Source: Pseudomonas sp. (GTDB lineage: Bacteria > Pseudomonadota > Gammaproteobacteria > Pseudomonadales > Pseudomonadaceae). From it: a stretch of DNA of 9,515 bases. The position numbers and the translations under genes are program-made. Positions within the stretch are counted from its first letter, which is position 1. Each line of letters opens with the position of its first letter. The stretch covers positions 1 to 9,515 of the forward strand of contig JAPLSD010000142.1 in NCBI GenBank assembly GCA_026398835.1, in the 5' to 3' direction. The notes beneath the pieces were generated by a model, which was given only the letters and a program-made list of their open reading frames with translations, had not been told where the DNA came from and did not search any database. This document shows, one piece after another, positions 1 to 8,570 of the stretch.

Positions 1-503
1 GCTCGCAAGGCGCTGCCGGAGCAGCGCAATGTGCGTTCCCGTCTGCTCTCTACCGCCCGCAGTTATCTGTTCAATCAGGTGCTGGCTGCACGTGTCGCCG
101 ATGGCAGTTGGCAGCGAGCGCAGGTTGGCGATTTGCTAGCGTTCACCGATAGCCGCAGCTTTTTCCCGGCAGGCGAAGCAGAATGCAGCGACCCGCGTCT
201 GGCCATTCTTGATCTGCACCCGACTGGGCCGCAGTGGGGCGAGGGTGAGTCACCGACGACCGGCGCCACGCATGTGCTTGAGCAGGAAGTCGCTGCCCGC
301 GAAGCTGATTTGTGCGATTGGTTGATTAAAGCCGGAATGAGCCACGAACGTCGCATCCTGCGGCTGCCCATTGGCGGGTTGACGTGGCATTATCCCGAGC
401 CTGACATTCTGCAACTGGAATTCGTCCTGCCGGCCGGATGCTTCGCCACTGTATTGGTGCGTGAACTCGTCGATCTGGTGCAGGTGGGGCAGACGGACAG
501 CTC

Positions 504-516
<13 letters not shown>
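1..516 (+). CDS. truD: tRNA pseudouridine(13) synthase TruD, 3' part
   Basis: This reading frame is open from the first base and ends at the TAA-independent stop TGA at 514-516, giving the last 171 residues of a protein that is about 350 residues in the family. TruD converts uridine 13 of tRNA-Glu to pseudouridine in the cytoplasm. The visible part runs from [20 protein letters not shown] through the TRUD insertion domain to a C-terminal segment containing [20 protein letters not shown], which fits TruD C-termini. The catalytic Asp lies in the missing N-terminal half. GTG at 31 is an internal codon, not the start. The 3' end overlaps surE by 13 nt, which suggests translational coupling, and truD-surE-pcm-nlpD-rpoS is the usual gammaproteobacterial order. 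Recognition is by sequence character plus context. Confidence 0.9.
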
Positions 517-1930
<1,414 letters not shown>

Positions 1931-2044
1931 TCTTTTATTTAAACGCGATGAATTCTGCTCGATGGCGTTTGTCTTACAGCGCGATTGTTCAGATAAACGT
2001 GATTGAGCGTTGGTCAGCAATCGTTTGCATTTCTCTATTTGGCT

Positions 2045-2079
2045 TTGACGGCGGTAAAGAATGAGCGGGTGGTTATACT
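2045..2079 (+). promoter_or_regulatory. possible nlpD promoter region
   Basis: The 210-bp gap between pcm and nlpD contains a TATACT hexamer at 2074-2079 that would make a good -10 element about 60 bp before the nlpD start, and a TTGACG hexamer at 2045-2050. Their spacing is 23 bp, too long for a standard sigma-70 promoter, so the two may not work together. In enterobacteria nlpD has its own promoters in this position. Only the hexamers are seen; promoter activity is inferred. An imperfect AAACGC/GCGTTT inverted repeat at about 1940-1969 could weakly terminate pcm. Confidence 0.3.
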
Positions 2080-2140
2080 GGCGACATTCCAGGCCTGAAC
2101 AGGCAAAATTTATTATCAGCCACCACATAGGGAGCGGCGG

Positions 2141-3001
2141 GTGAGTCTCACAGTCATTGCGCAGCGTATGGGTATAACAAGCTTTCAGCGACTGGTGATT
2201 GGCCTTGTCTTGAGTTCCATGTTGGTTGCGTGTTCCAGCAACCCTTCGGGCAGCAGTGCGCGGGTGGTTGACCGCAATAACGCGGCGCCCCAGAAACCGG
2301 TCGTAACCACTGGCCAATATGTCGTTCGCCGCGGCGATACATTGTTCTCGATCGCCTTTCGTTATGGTTGGGACTACAAAGCCCTGGCGGCACGCAACAA
2401 TATTCCTGTGCCTTATACGATTCACCCGGGTCAGACGATTCGCTTTGACGGCCGTTCAGGTTCAACACCGACAACCGTCGTTTCCACATCGGATTCAACA
2501 CCTTCCTCTTCCAGTAAATTCACGGTAATTCGTCGTCCGGTCGGCACTGCAGTCGACACCACAACCGGTGCTACAGCCAGTGTCGCAAGCAAGCCGGCGC
2601 CTGCTCCGCTTCCGCCTGCGGGGCCTGCACCGACCGGGTGGGGGTGGCCTTCCAACGGCATTTTGATCGGGAAATTCTCTTCAAACGGCAGTTTGAATAA
2701 AGGCATTGATATCGCCGGAGATTTGGGACAGCCTGTTTTAGCTGCGTCTGATGGGACGGTGGTTTATGCCGGGAGTGGCTTGCGGGGCTACGGCGAATTG
2801 GTCATTATCAAACACAGCGATACCTACGTAAGTGCTTACGGCCACAACCGTAGGCTGTTGGTTCGGGAGGGGCAGCAGGTCAAAGTCGGACAGGCAATTG
2901 CCGAAATGGGGTCAACTGGTACAGACCGGGTGAAACTGCACTTTGAGATTCGCCGTCAGGGTAAACCTGTAGATCCACTGCAATTTCTGCCACGTCGTTG
3001 A
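2141..3001 (+). CDS. nlpD: NlpD-type LysM/degenerate M23 lipoprotein
   Basis: NlpD is an outer-membrane lipoprotein that activates periplasmic murein amidases (AmiC in E. coli) during cell separation. The 286-residue product starts at GTG 2141 (GGGAG just upstream), with an N-terminal signal ending in lipobox LVAC, so Cys31 should be lipidated. A LysM peptidoglycan-binding domain spans about residues 58-102 (VVRRGDTLFSIA to IHPGQTIRF). A Pro/Ala/Ser/Thr-rich linker follows to about 165, then an M23/LytM domain to the end. Two zinc-site residues of active LytM enzymes are replaced: Asn186 stands where HxxxD begins (Asp190 is kept) and Lys265 replaces the first His of HxH (His267 is kept). This fits a regulator rather than a hydrolase. 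An ATG at 2168 is a less likely start because it shortens the n-region. The gene also houses the rpoS promoter region. Confidence 0.95.
   Translation: MSLTVIAQRMGITSFQRLVIGLVLSSMLVACSSNPSGSSARVVDRNNAAPQKPVVTTGQYVVRRGDTLFSIAFRYGWDYKALAARNNIPVPYTIHPGQTIRFDGRSGSTPTTVVSTSDSTPSSSSKFTVIRRPVGTAVDTTTGATASVASKPAPAPLPPAGPAPTGWGWPSNGILIGKFSSNGSLNKGIDIAGDLGQPVLAASDGTVVYAGSGLRGYGELVIIKHSDTYVSAYGHNRRLLVREGQQVKVGQAIAEMGSTGTDRVKLHFEIRRQGKPVDPLQFLPRR
2680..2697. promoter_or_regulatory. PsrA box of the rpoS promoter, inside nlpD
   Basis: The 18 bp TTCAAACGGCAGTTTGAA form a perfect inverted repeat with 7-bp arms and a 4-bp centre. They contain CAAAC-N4-GTTTG, which fits the motif published for the TetR-family regulator PsrA at Pseudomonas rpoS promoters (G/C-AAAC-N2-4-GTTT-C/G). 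PsrA activates rpoS on entry to stationary phase and senses long-chain fatty acyl compounds. The box is about 410 bp upstream of the rpoS ATG, within nlpD, as expected from P. putida and P. aeruginosa, where the main rpoS start site lies inside nlpD. I saw no convincing -10 hexamer downstream, so the exact start site is open. Confidence 0.8.
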
Positions 3002-3010
3002 TCCGTTACC

Positions 3011-3040
3011 AGCCTGTTCCTTCACGTATAGGAACAGGCT
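3011..3040 (+). repeat. strong hairpin in the nlpD-rpoS gap (rpoS leader)
   Basis: AGCCTGTTCC at 3011-3020 and GGAACAGGCT at 3031-3040 form a perfect 10-bp inverted repeat. An extra T-A pair leaves an 8-nt loop. It begins 9 nt after the nlpD stop and ends 65 nt before the rpoS ATG. No U-run follows, so it is not a typical intrinsic terminator. It could stabilise the 3' end of nlpD mRNA, attenuate read-through, or be a structured element of the rpoS leader made from the promoter inside nlpD. Confidence 0.75.
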
Positions 3041-3105
3041 CCAGCGTTGCCAAGGATAAAGGCGCCGCTTGAGCTTGAGGTCGAACTCACCAAAGGACTA
3101 TAACA

Positions 3106-4110
3106 ATGGCTCTCAGTAAAGAAGTGCCGGAGTTTGACATCGACGATGAGGTTCTCCTGATGGAGGCCGGCGTCGCTACGGATTCGATGTCGAATGAGGG
3201 ATCTGCTGCGCCCTCGGTTCGCGCAAAATCCAAACACTCCGCTTCACTAAAACAGCATAAGTACATCGATTACACCCGGGCGCTCGATGCGACCCAGTTG
3301 TATCTCAATGAAATCGGCTTTTCCCCATTGCTCTCTCCGGAAGAAGAAGTTCATTTTGCGCGTTTGTCGCAGAGTGGTGATCCGGCCGGGCGCAAGCGCA
3401 TGATTGAAAGCAACCTGCGACTGGTGGTGAAAATCGCCCGACGCTACGTCAATCGTGGGCTATCGCTGCTTGATCTGATCGAAGAGGGCAACCTCGGCTT
3501 GATCCGTGCGGTGGAGAAATTTGATCCGGAACGCGGCTTCCGCTTTTCGACCTACGCAACCTGGTGGATTCGTCAGACCATCGAGCGCGCAATCATGAAT
3601 CAGACCCGGACCATCCGGTTGCCGATCCATGTGGTCAAAGAGCTCAACGTCTACCTGCGGGCAGCACGTGAGCTGACTCAAAAGCTCGATCACGAACCTT
3701 CCCCTGAAGAAATCGCTAACCTGCTGGAAAAGCCGGTAGGCGAGGTCAAGCGCATGCTGGGCCTCAATGAGCGGGTTTCTTCGGTCGACGTCTCACTGGG
3801 TCCGGATTCGGATAAAACCCTGCTGGACACCCTGACAGATGACCGTCCAACCGACCCTTGCGAGTTGCTCCAGGACGATGATCTGTCGCAAAGCATTGAT
3901 CAGTGGCTCTCGGAACTGACTGACAAGCAGCGAGAGGTGGTGATACGCCGCTTCGGGCTGCGTGGCCACGAGAGCAGCACGCTGGAAGATGTAGGCCTGG
4001 AGATTGGCTTGACCCGCGAGCGGGTCAGACAGATTCAGGTTGAAGGCCTCAAACGCCTTCGAGAAATCCTTGAGAAAAACGGTCTGTCGAGTGAGTCGCT
4101 GTTCCAGTAA
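3106..4110 (+). CDS. rpoS: RNA polymerase sigma factor RpoS (sigma-38)
   Basis: RpoS directs RNA polymerase to stationary-phase and stress genes. The 334 residues match the usual Pseudomonas length. The order of regions is clear: region 1.2 at about residues 61-92 ([20 protein letters not shown]), region 2 at about 99-165 with [26 protein letters not shown] and [13 protein letters not shown] (promoter melting and -10 contact), region 3 around [11 protein letters not shown], and region 4 at the C-terminus with the helix-turn-helix [17 protein letters not shown] (-35 contact). The start ATG at 3106 has AAAGGA 8-9 nt upstream. The gene appears intact and is followed by a terminator. Expression probably comes from read-through of nlpD and from the PsrA-linked promoter inside nlpD. 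The leader also holds ANGGA motifs at 3052-3056 and at the Shine-Dalgarno, possible RsmA/RsmE contacts. Confidence 0.98.
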   Translation: MALSKEVPEFDIDDEVLLMEAGVATDSMSNEGSAAPSVRAKSKHSASLKQHKYIDYTRALDATQLYLNEIGFSPLLSPEEEVHFARLSQSGDPAGRKRMIESNLRLVVKIARRYVNRGLSLLDLIEEGNLGLIRAVEKFDPERGFRFSTYATWWIRQTIERAIMNQTRTIRLPIHVVKELNVYLRAARELTQKLDHEPSPEEIANLLEKPVGEVKRMLGLNERVSSVDVSLGPDSDKTLLDTLTDDRPTDPCELLQDDDLSQSIDQWLSELTDKQREVVIRRFGLRGHESSTLEDVGLEIGLTRERVRQIQVEGLKRLREILEKNGLSSESLFQ

Positions 4111-4134
4111 CTGGAACGCATTAGCCTGGCAATG

Positions 4135-4162
4135 AAAAGCCCCGACTGCCTTGGGGTTTTTT
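4135..4162 (+). terminator. rpoS intrinsic terminator
   Basis: AAAAGCCCCGA and TTGGGGTTTT pair around a 5-nt loop (CTGCC), with G-U pairs, and a run of six T follows the GGGG. It starts 24 bp after the rpoS stop and should end the nlpD/rpoS transcripts before the rsmZ promoter region. Confidence 0.88.
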
Positions 4163-4230
4163 ATTGTGCTTAAAAAAGCTGACGGGCCGGGCAGGGCTCT
4201 GCCGTCGTTTCAGGTTTAGTCTTTTGCTCG

Positions 4231-4248
4231 TGTAAGCCTTGGCCTACT
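4231..4248 (+). promoter_or_regulatory. GacA-box-like upstream activating sequence of rsmZ
   Basis: TGTAAG-CCTTGG-CCTACT has the spacing of the GacA upstream activating sequence (TGTAAG-N6-CTTACA). The left half is perfect and the right half matches at 4 of 6 positions. It lies about 183 bp before the predicted rsmZ start; a distant UAS is known for rsmZ in P. fluorescens. GacA, the response regulator of GacS/GacA, is expected to bind here. The rest of the 4163-4422 gap is AT-rich linker with an IHF site and a GC-rich hairpin at about 4181-4206. Confidence 0.65.
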
Positions 4249-4311
4249 CTTTCGTAAGTGTTCGGTTTTTTTGCCTCAGGGTAGACGTCCATTGGCGTTG
4301 CTGACTTTTCT

Positions 4312-4324
4312 TAATAAGTTGATT
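4312..4324 (-). promoter_or_regulatory. IHF-binding consensus in the rsmZ linker
   Basis: Read on the - strand, AATCAACTTATTA fits the IHF consensus WATCARNNNNTTR at every fixed position. It sits between the GacA-box-like site and the rsmZ core promoter, next to T- and A-tracts (4331-4342). IHF binding to the rsmZ promoter region has been reported for P. fluorescens CHA0. A bend here could bring distantly bound GacA to the polymerase. Confidence 0.65.
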
Positions 4325-4386
4325 TAAAAGATCTTTTTTTAAGAAGCAGCAGCAGGTTGCCTCACTGTTTCGCCGGGTTTGTGCGA

Positions 4387-4414
4387 TTGCTCTTGGTGGG
4401 GAACTCTCTACTAT
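4387..4414 (+). promoter_or_regulatory. candidate rsmZ core promoter
   Basis: TACTAT at 4409-4414 is placed 8 nt before the predicted first base of RsmZ and serves as the -10. TTGCTC at 4387-4392 lies 16 bp upstream as a possible -35. The -10 placement is well supported by the known 5' end of RsmZ; the -35 is weaker, as expected for an activator-dependent promoter. Confidence 0.6.
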
Positions 4415-4422
4415 CAGTGCTG

Positions 4423-4550
4423 TGTCAACGGATAGACACAGCCATCAAGGACGATGGTCAAGGACATCGCAGGAAGCGATTCATCAGGACGATGAAAAGG
4501 AACACAGGGACTAAGGAAAAAATGTGGGCGGGTCATACCGCCCCTTTTTT
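4423..4550 (+). ncRNA. rsmZ: regulatory small RNA RsmZ
   Basis: RsmZ titrates the translational repressors RsmA/RsmE and so relieves repression of secondary-metabolism and exoproduct mRNAs under GacS/GacA control. The sequence from TGTCAACGGATAGACACAGC onward is recognisable as P. fluorescens-type RsmZ, about 127 nt. Eight GGA motifs are visible (GGA at about 4430, 4449, 4462, 4472, 4487, 4499, 4508 and 4515). Three sit in hairpin loops: CCATC-AAGGAC-GATGG (4442-4457), ATCGC-AGGAA-GCGAT (4466-4480) and TCATC-AGGAC-GATGA (4481-4495). Others lie in single-stranded linkers. The transcript ends in GGGCGG/CCGCCC (4526-4543) and seven T. Its location between rpoS and fdxA is the standard Pseudomonas position. 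A short open frame across the RNA is not a gene. Confidence 0.97.
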
Positions 4551-4551
4551 T
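4526..4551 (+). terminator. RsmZ terminator
   Basis: GGGCGG (4526-4531) pairs with CCGCCC (4538-4543) over a 6-nt loop, then C and T7. It forms the 3' end of RsmZ and stops transcription from running into the 3' side of fdxA. Confidence 0.92.
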
Positions 4552-4566
4552 GCCTGCCTACAAAGC

Positions 4567-4590
4567 AAAAAGGCCCACAAGGGGCCTTTT
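4567..4590 (-). terminator. fdxA terminator (structure bidirectional)
   Basis: AAAAGGCCC (4568-4576) and GGGCCTTTT (4582-4590) make a 9-bp perfect stem with a 5-nt loop 18 bp beyond the fdxA stop. On the - strand it ends in TTTTT, so it should terminate fdxA. The + strand also has four T, so it may back up the RsmZ terminator. Confidence 0.85.
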
Positions 4591-4607
4591 CGGGGGCGCG
4601 GTGGTTA

Positions 4608-4931
4608 TTAGCGTTCGAGGTCTTTGATCTTGCCCTTCACGCCATCCCACTCTTCTGCATCCGGCAGCGATTCTTTCTTCTCAGTGATGTTGGGCCAGAT
4701 TTCGGCCAGCTCAACGTTCAACTGAATGAATTCTTGCATCTCTTCCGGGACTTCATCTTCGGAGAAGATGGCCACAGCAGGGCATTCTGGCTCACAAAGC
4801 GCGCAGTCAATGCACTCATCCGGGTGAATCACCAGGAAGTTCGGGCCTTCGTAAAAGCAGTCCACCGGACAGACTTCTACGCAGTCGGTGTACTTGCACT
4901 TGATGCAGTTGTCGGTGACGACGAAGGTCAT
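4608..4931 (-). CDS. fdxA: 7Fe ferredoxin FdxA
   Basis: This 107-residue protein is a small electron carrier of the Azotobacter FdI type, with one [3Fe-4S] and one [4Fe-4S] cluster. Cysteines fit the pattern: Cys9, Cys17 and Cys50 for the 3Fe cluster, and Cys21, Cys40, Cys43 and Cys46 for the 4Fe cluster, with extra Cys12 and Cys25 as in the family. The motif [12 protein letters not shown] is clear. The C-terminal half is acidic and helical ([20 protein letters not shown]), as in FdxA proteins. The ATG at 4931 is preceded by GAGGAG 11-12 nt upstream. It lies 142 bp downstream of mutS on the same strand and converges on rsmZ. Physiological partner proteins are not evident from the sequence. 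Confidence 0.96.
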   Translation of the reverse strand: MTFVVTDNCIKCKYTDCVEVCPVDCFYEGPNFLVIHPDECIDCALCEPECPAVAIFSEDEVPEEMQEFIQLNVELAEIWPNITEKKESLPDAEEWDGVKGKIKDLER

Positions 4932-5003
4932 TTCTAATTCTCTCCTCAGGCGGCGGCAGCGGAGCCCCTACAGGACGGGGTCGCCAGGTTCGGGAGCGAT
5001 AGT

Positions 5004-5029
5004 CTGCAGACCAGGCTAATAGCCTGCAG
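5004..5029 (-). repeat. nested inverted repeat in the mutS-fdxA gap
   Basis: CAGGCTAATAGCCTG at 5012-5026 is an inverted repeat with 6-bp arms, and CTGCAG occurs on both sides (5004-5009 and 5024-5029). It lies about 75 bp before the fdxA start. It may be a hairpin in the mutS-fdxA transcript or an operator for fdxA. No terminator T-run follows and no good fdxA promoter was found nearby. Confidence 0.4.
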
Positions 5030-5073
5030 CATCCCAAACCGCGCGAGATTCTAACAGCTTGCACACATATGCG

Positions 5074-7653
5074 TTAGATCCGTGTCTTCAATGTATAGAG
5101 CATTTCTAGCGCTCTGCGCGGGGTCAAGTCATCCAGATCAAGTTTGGCCAGCTCATCCAGCACCGGATGGGGCAGAGAGGCGAACATATCGCTCTGTTGT
5201 GGGGGGGACGGCTTACCCTTCACAGGACGTGGTACTTCATGGGGCAGACTGGTGGTTTCCAGGCGGCTCAGATGCTCGCGAGCCCGCACGATCACCTCCG
5301 TCGGCACTCCGGCCAGTTGTGCAACCGCCAAACCGTAGCTTTGACTGGCTGGGCCCGGCAGCACGTGGTGCAGGAAGACGATGCGTTCGTTGTGCTCGGT
5401 AGCATTGAGATGAACGTTGGCCACTAGCGGCTCGTTTTCCGGCAGCACCGTCAGTTCAAAGTAGTGGGTGGCAAACAGCGTATAGGCCCGCAGGTGGGCC
5501 AGGCGTTCGGCCGCAGCCCAAGCCAGGGAAAGACCGTCAAAGGTGCTGGTGCCGCGACCGACTTCGTCCATCAACACCAGGCTGCGTTCGGTGGCGTTGT
5601 GCAGGATGTTCGCGGTTTCGCTCATTTCGACCATGAAGGTCGAACGTCCACCGGCCAGGTCATCACTGGAGCCGATACGGGTGAAGATGCGGTCCACCAG
5701 AGACAACTCGCAACTGGCGGCCGGTACGAAACTGCCAATATGCGCCAGCAACACGATCAACGCAGTTTGTCGCATGTAAGTGGATTTACCGCCCATGTTC
5801 GGACCGGTGATCACCAGCATCCGGGTGCTGTCATCCAGGTTGAGGTCGTTGGCCACGAACGGCGTGCTCAGCACTTGTTCGACCACCGGGTGACGACCCT
5901 GGGTGATGCGCATGCACGGCTCGCTGACGAAGCGTGGGCAGTTCAGGTCCAGGTTCAGTGCGCGCTCCGCCAGGTTGCTCAGCACATCCAGTTCGGCCAA
6001 TGCCGCAGCGGTGTCTTGCAGCGGCGGCAGCTGGTCGATCAGGTTCTCGAGCAGGGCTTCGTAAAGCATTTTCTCACGAGCCAGTGCGCGGCTCTTGGCG
6101 GACAAGGCTTTATCTTCGAAGGCTTTGAGCTCCGGGGTGATAAAGCGCTCGGCACCTTTGAGGGTCTGGCGACGAATGTAGTCAGCCGGTGCCTGTTCGG
6201 CCTGCTTGCTTGGCAACTCAATGAAATAGCCGTGAATCCGGTTGTAGCCGACTTTCAGGTTGGCAAGGCCGGTACGGGCTTTTTCCCGGGCTTCGAGGTC
6301 GATCAGGAACTGCCCGGCGTTTTCGCTCAACGATTGCAGTTCATCCAGCTCGGCGTCGTAACCGGTTTTCAACACGCCGCCATCACGGATCACCGCCGGC
6401 GGGTTGTCGATAATGGCTTTTGCCAGCAGGGCCGCAAGCTCAGGATAAGTGCTGGTGGTCACGGCCAGTTGGTTGAGGTGGGGGGCCTCAAGTTCGGTCA
6501 TGGCCACTTGCAGTTCCGGCAAGGCCGCCAGCGCATCACGCAGGCGGGCCAAATCCCGTGGACGGGCGTTACGCAGGCCGATCCGGGCGAGGATCCGTTC
6601 GATATCGCCGATTTCTTTGAGCTGCGGTTGCAGCTTTTCAAAGCGATAGCCATCCAGCAGGCAGGTGATTGAGGTCTGCCGCGCCTGCAATATCTGCAAG
6701 TCACGCAGCGGACGGTTCAACCAGCGCGTCAACAGGCGGCTGCCCATGGCGGTCTGGCAACGGTCGACCACTGACTGCAGGGTATTTTCGCGTCCGCCGG
6801 CGAGGTTGGTGTCCAGCTCCAGATTGCGACGGCTCGCACCGTCCAGCACCACGGTATCGTCGAGGCGTTCGTGGCGCAGGCTGCGCAAGTGCGGCAGGGC
6901 AGTGCGCTGGGTTTCTTTGGCGTAGCTGAGCAGGCAGCCCGCGGCGCCGATGGCCAGGGTCAGGTTCTCGCAGCCAAAGCCTTTCAGGTCCTGGGTAGAG
7001 AATTGTTGGCAAAGGCTTTTGAGCGCCGAGTCTCGCTCGAAATCCCACGGCGCGCGGCGACGTACGCCACGGCGCTTTTCGGCCGGCAGATCCTTTGGCC
7101 AATCATCCGGGATCATCAGTTCGACCGGGTTGACGCGCTCCAGCTCCGCCAACAGGTTTTCCCAGCCTTTGATTTCTACAACGGTAAAGTTGCCGCTGGT
7201 GATGTCCAGCACGGCCAGGCCGAACAGACGCTCGTCACCCAGTACCGCCGCAATCAGGTTGTCCCGGCGCTCGTCGAGCAGCGCTTCATCACTGACCGTA
7301 CCCGGAGTAATGATGCGCACCACCTGGCGGTCCACCGGACCTTTGCTGGTCGCCGGATCGCCGACTTGCTCACAGATCACCACCGACTCGCCGAGCTTCA
7401 CCAGTTTCGCCAGGTAGCCTTCGGCTGCGTGGTAAGGAATCCCACACATCGGAATCGCCTGTCCGGCCGACTGCCCGCGCGCGGTCAGGGTGATATCCAG
7501 TAATTTGGCAGCCTTCTTCGCGTCTTCGTAGAAGATCTCGTAGAAGTCACCCATGCGGTAGAACATCAGCTGGTCAGGGTGCTGATTCTTCAGGCGCCAG
7601 TACTGCTGCATCATCGGCGTGTGGCTGGATAAGTCTGAAAGTGCTTTATTCAT
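5074..7653 (-). CDS. mutS: DNA mismatch repair protein MutS
   Basis: MutS recognises mismatches and small loops and, with ATP, recruits MutL. From the ATG at 7653 it has 859 residues, close to other Pseudomonas MutS. The mismatch-reading motif is present near the N-terminus in [13 protein letters not shown] (Phe37 and Glu39). The ATPase domain shows Walker [10 protein letters not shown] at about residues 617-625 (bases 5779-5805) and Walker [17 protein letters not shown] with Asp696-Glu697. FATHYFEL follows. The C-terminal tail MLYTLKTRI fits the tetramerisation end. An upstream in-frame ATG at 7689 would add 12 residues, but it lies inside a 15-bp palindrome and upstream of the predicted transcription start, so I prefer 7653. 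Neither start has a good Shine-Dalgarno. No truncation or frameshift is seen. Confidence 0.97.
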   Translation of the reverse strand: MNKALSDLSSHTPMMQQYWRLKNQHPDQLMFYRMGDFYEIFYEDAKKAAKLLDITLTARGQSAGQAIPMCGIPYHAAEGYLAKLVKLGESVVICEQVGDPATSKGPVDRQVVRIITPGTVSDEALLDERRDNLIAAVLGDERLFGLAVLDITSGNFTVVEIKGWENLLAELERVNPVELMIPDDWPKDLPAEKRRGVRRRAPWDFERDSALKSLCQQFSTQDLKGFGCENLTLAIGAAGCLLSYAKETQRTALPHLRSLRHERLDDTVVLDGASRRNLELDTNLAGGRENTLQSVVDRCQTAMGSRLLTRWLNRPLRDLQILQARQTSITCLLDGYRFEKLQPQLKEIGDIERILARIGLRNARPRDLARLRDALAALPELQVAMTELEAPHLNQLAVTTSTYPELAALLAKAIIDNPPAVIRDGGVLKTGYDAELDELQSLSENAGQFLIDLEAREKARTGLANLKVGYNRIHGYFIELPSKQAEQAPADYIRRQTLKGAERFITPELKAFEDKALSAKSRALAREKMLYEALLENLIDQLPPLQDTAAALAELDVLSNLAERALNLDLNCPRFVSEPCMRITQGRHPVVEQVLSTPFVANDLNLDDSTRMLVITGPNMGGKSTYMRQTALIVLLAHIGSFVPAASCELSLVDRIFTRIGSSDDLAGGRSTFMVEMSETANILHNATERSLVLMDEVGRGTSTFDGLSLAWAAAERLAHLRAYTLFATHYFELTVLPENEPLVANVHLNATEHNERIVFLHHVLPGPASQSYGLAVAQLAGVPTEVIVRAREHLSRLETTSLPHEVPRPVKGKPSPPQQSDMFASLPHPVLDELAKLDLDDLTPRRALEMLYTLKTRI

Positions 7654-7684
7654 CAGTGGTTTAGAGCGATTCGTTAAAAGTGAG

Positions 7685-7721
7685 TGCATAATTTATGCAA
7701 ATCAGCATTTGTCATCAATGC
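7685..7721. promoter_or_regulatory. left operator cluster between mutS and the repressor
   Basis: TGCATAA-T-TTATGCA (7685-7699) is a perfect palindrome with 7-bp arms and a 1-bp centre. Beside it are CAAAT-CAGC-ATTTG (7698-7711) and GCATT-N7-AATGC (7705-7721), and a further TTATGCA half-site is at 7743-7749 on the repressor start. GCATTTGTC (7705-7713) recurs in the right cluster at 8576-8584. I infer autoregulatory operators of the adjacent CI-like repressor; a CATAAT hexamer (7687-7692) inside the first palindrome may be its -10. Confidence 0.65.
7690..7718 (-). promoter_or_regulatory. candidate mutS promoter overlapping the operators
   Basis: On the - strand TTGATG (7718-7713) and TAAATT (7695-7690) are separated by 17 bp and would start transcription near 7683, about 30 nt before the chosen mutS ATG. 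Each hexamer matches the sigma-70 consensus at 4 of 6 positions. The -10 lies inside the perfect palindrome and the -35 inside the GCATT/AATGC repeat. Confidence 0.45.
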
Positions 7722-7744
7722 AAAGAACCTTCAGTATGCGCGTT

Positions 7745-8479
7745 ATGCAAAAACGCAACGTTTCTACTGTCTTAAAAGAGCTGCTCGATCGCAACGGGAT
7801 CTCCCCCACGGAGCTTCACCGTCGAACCGGCGTGCCTCAATCCACCCTCTCGCGCATTCTCAGCGGCAAGATCGTCGATCCTTCGGATAAGCACATCTCG
7901 CGAATCGCCGAGTACTTCCGTGTGAGCACCGATCAATTGCGCGGGCGCGCGGGTGTTGCGCCGGCCAAAGGGGCGGTGCGCGACGAGTTGCATTCGGAAC
8001 TCAAGGACATAAGCCTGTGGGATGACGATACCCCCGTCGATGATGACGAGGTGTCGATCCCCTTTCTTCGTGAGGTTGAATTGGCTGCTGGATCAGGAAG
8101 ATTCGTCATCGAAGAAAGCGAGAAGGCCAGCTTGCGCTTCGGCAAACGCAGCCTGCGGCACAACGGTGTGCAGTTTGACCAGGCCAAATGCGTGACCGTT
8201 CGCGGTAACAGCATGCTGCCGGTGCTGCGTGACGGCGCCACGGTAGGGGTCAATGCCGGCAAGTGCGCGATCGGCGATATCATCGACGGCGACCTTTATG
8301 CGATTAACCATAACGGCCAGCTGCGGGTGAAGCAGCTCTACCGTCTGCCTTCCGGAATTCGTCTGCGCAGCTTCAATCGCGATGAGCACCCGGATGAGGA
8401 CTACACCTTCCAGGAAATCCAGGAAGAGCAGATTGCCATCCTTGGTCACGTCTTCTGGTGGGGCATGTACGCCCGTTAG
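7745..8479 (+). CDS. CI/LexA-like phage repressor (PrtR type)
   Basis: The 244-residue product has the layout of a self-cleaving phage repressor. An HTH DNA-binding domain lies at about residues 5-66 (ISPTELHRRTGVPQSTLSRI, then GKIVDPSDKHISRIAEYF). An acidic linker follows (WDDDTPVDDDEV), then an S24/LexA peptidase domain. The expected cleavage bond is Ala115-Gly116 in ELAAGSGRF. The catalytic Ser156 is in GNSMLPVLRDG and Lys196 in RVKQLYR, so RecA-stimulated autocleavage after DNA damage is likely. The ATG at 7745 is chosen by fit to the HTH; ATG 7736 is an alternative. Neither has a strong ribosome-binding site. It diverges from mutS. In Pseudomonas such repressors, often called PrtR, control tailocin genes at this site. 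A good terminator follows. Exact family naming needs a search. Confidence 0.88.
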   Translation: MQKRNVSTVLKELLDRNGISPTELHRRTGVPQSTLSRILSGKIVDPSDKHISRIAEYFRVSTDQLRGRAGVAPAKGAVRDELHSELKDISLWDDDTPVDDDEVSIPFLREVELAAGSGRFVIEESEKASLRFGKRSLRHNGVQFDQAKCVTVRGNSMLPVLRDGATVGVNAGKCAIGDIIDGDLYAINHNGQLRVKQLYRLPSGIRLRSFNRDEHPDEDYTFQEIQEEQIAILGHVFWWGMYAR

Positions 8480-8496
8480 CCTCACCACTGTCAGAT

Positions 8497-8523
8497 AAAG
8501 CCCGCCACTGAGCGGGTTTTTTT
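8497..8523 (+). terminator. repressor-gene terminator
   Basis: CCCGC (8501-8505) pairs with GCGGG (8512-8516) across a 6-nt loop, extended by AAAG/TTTT, and seven T follow. It lies 17 bp after the repressor stop and separates its transcript from the holin unit, which therefore needs its own promoter. Confidence 0.9.
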
Positions 8524-8570
8524 CGTCCGTAGAAAGCCGCCTGAGCCTTGGTCTATGCGGTTTTGATGCG

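Noticed and set aside
4367..4381. PsrA-like half-sites GTTTC and GTTTG before rsmZ
   Set aside because: They are in direct, not inverted, orientation, so they do not make the PsrA palindrome, although PsrA influence on rsmZ has been reported in P. fluorescens.
4357..4611. 84-codon frame across the rsmZ region
   Set aside because: It runs through the rsmZ promoter, the whole sRNA and its terminator; the structured RNA explains the sequence.
5464..6672. 402-codon open frame on the + strand opposite mutS
   Set aside because: It is antisense to the middle of the intact mutS gene, has no recognisable domain, and fits the long shadow frames typical of GC-rich genes.
7619..7744. Long repressor start extending into mutS
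   Set aside because: It would overlap the mutS start and run through the operators and promoter; the HTH domain begins just after ATG 7745.
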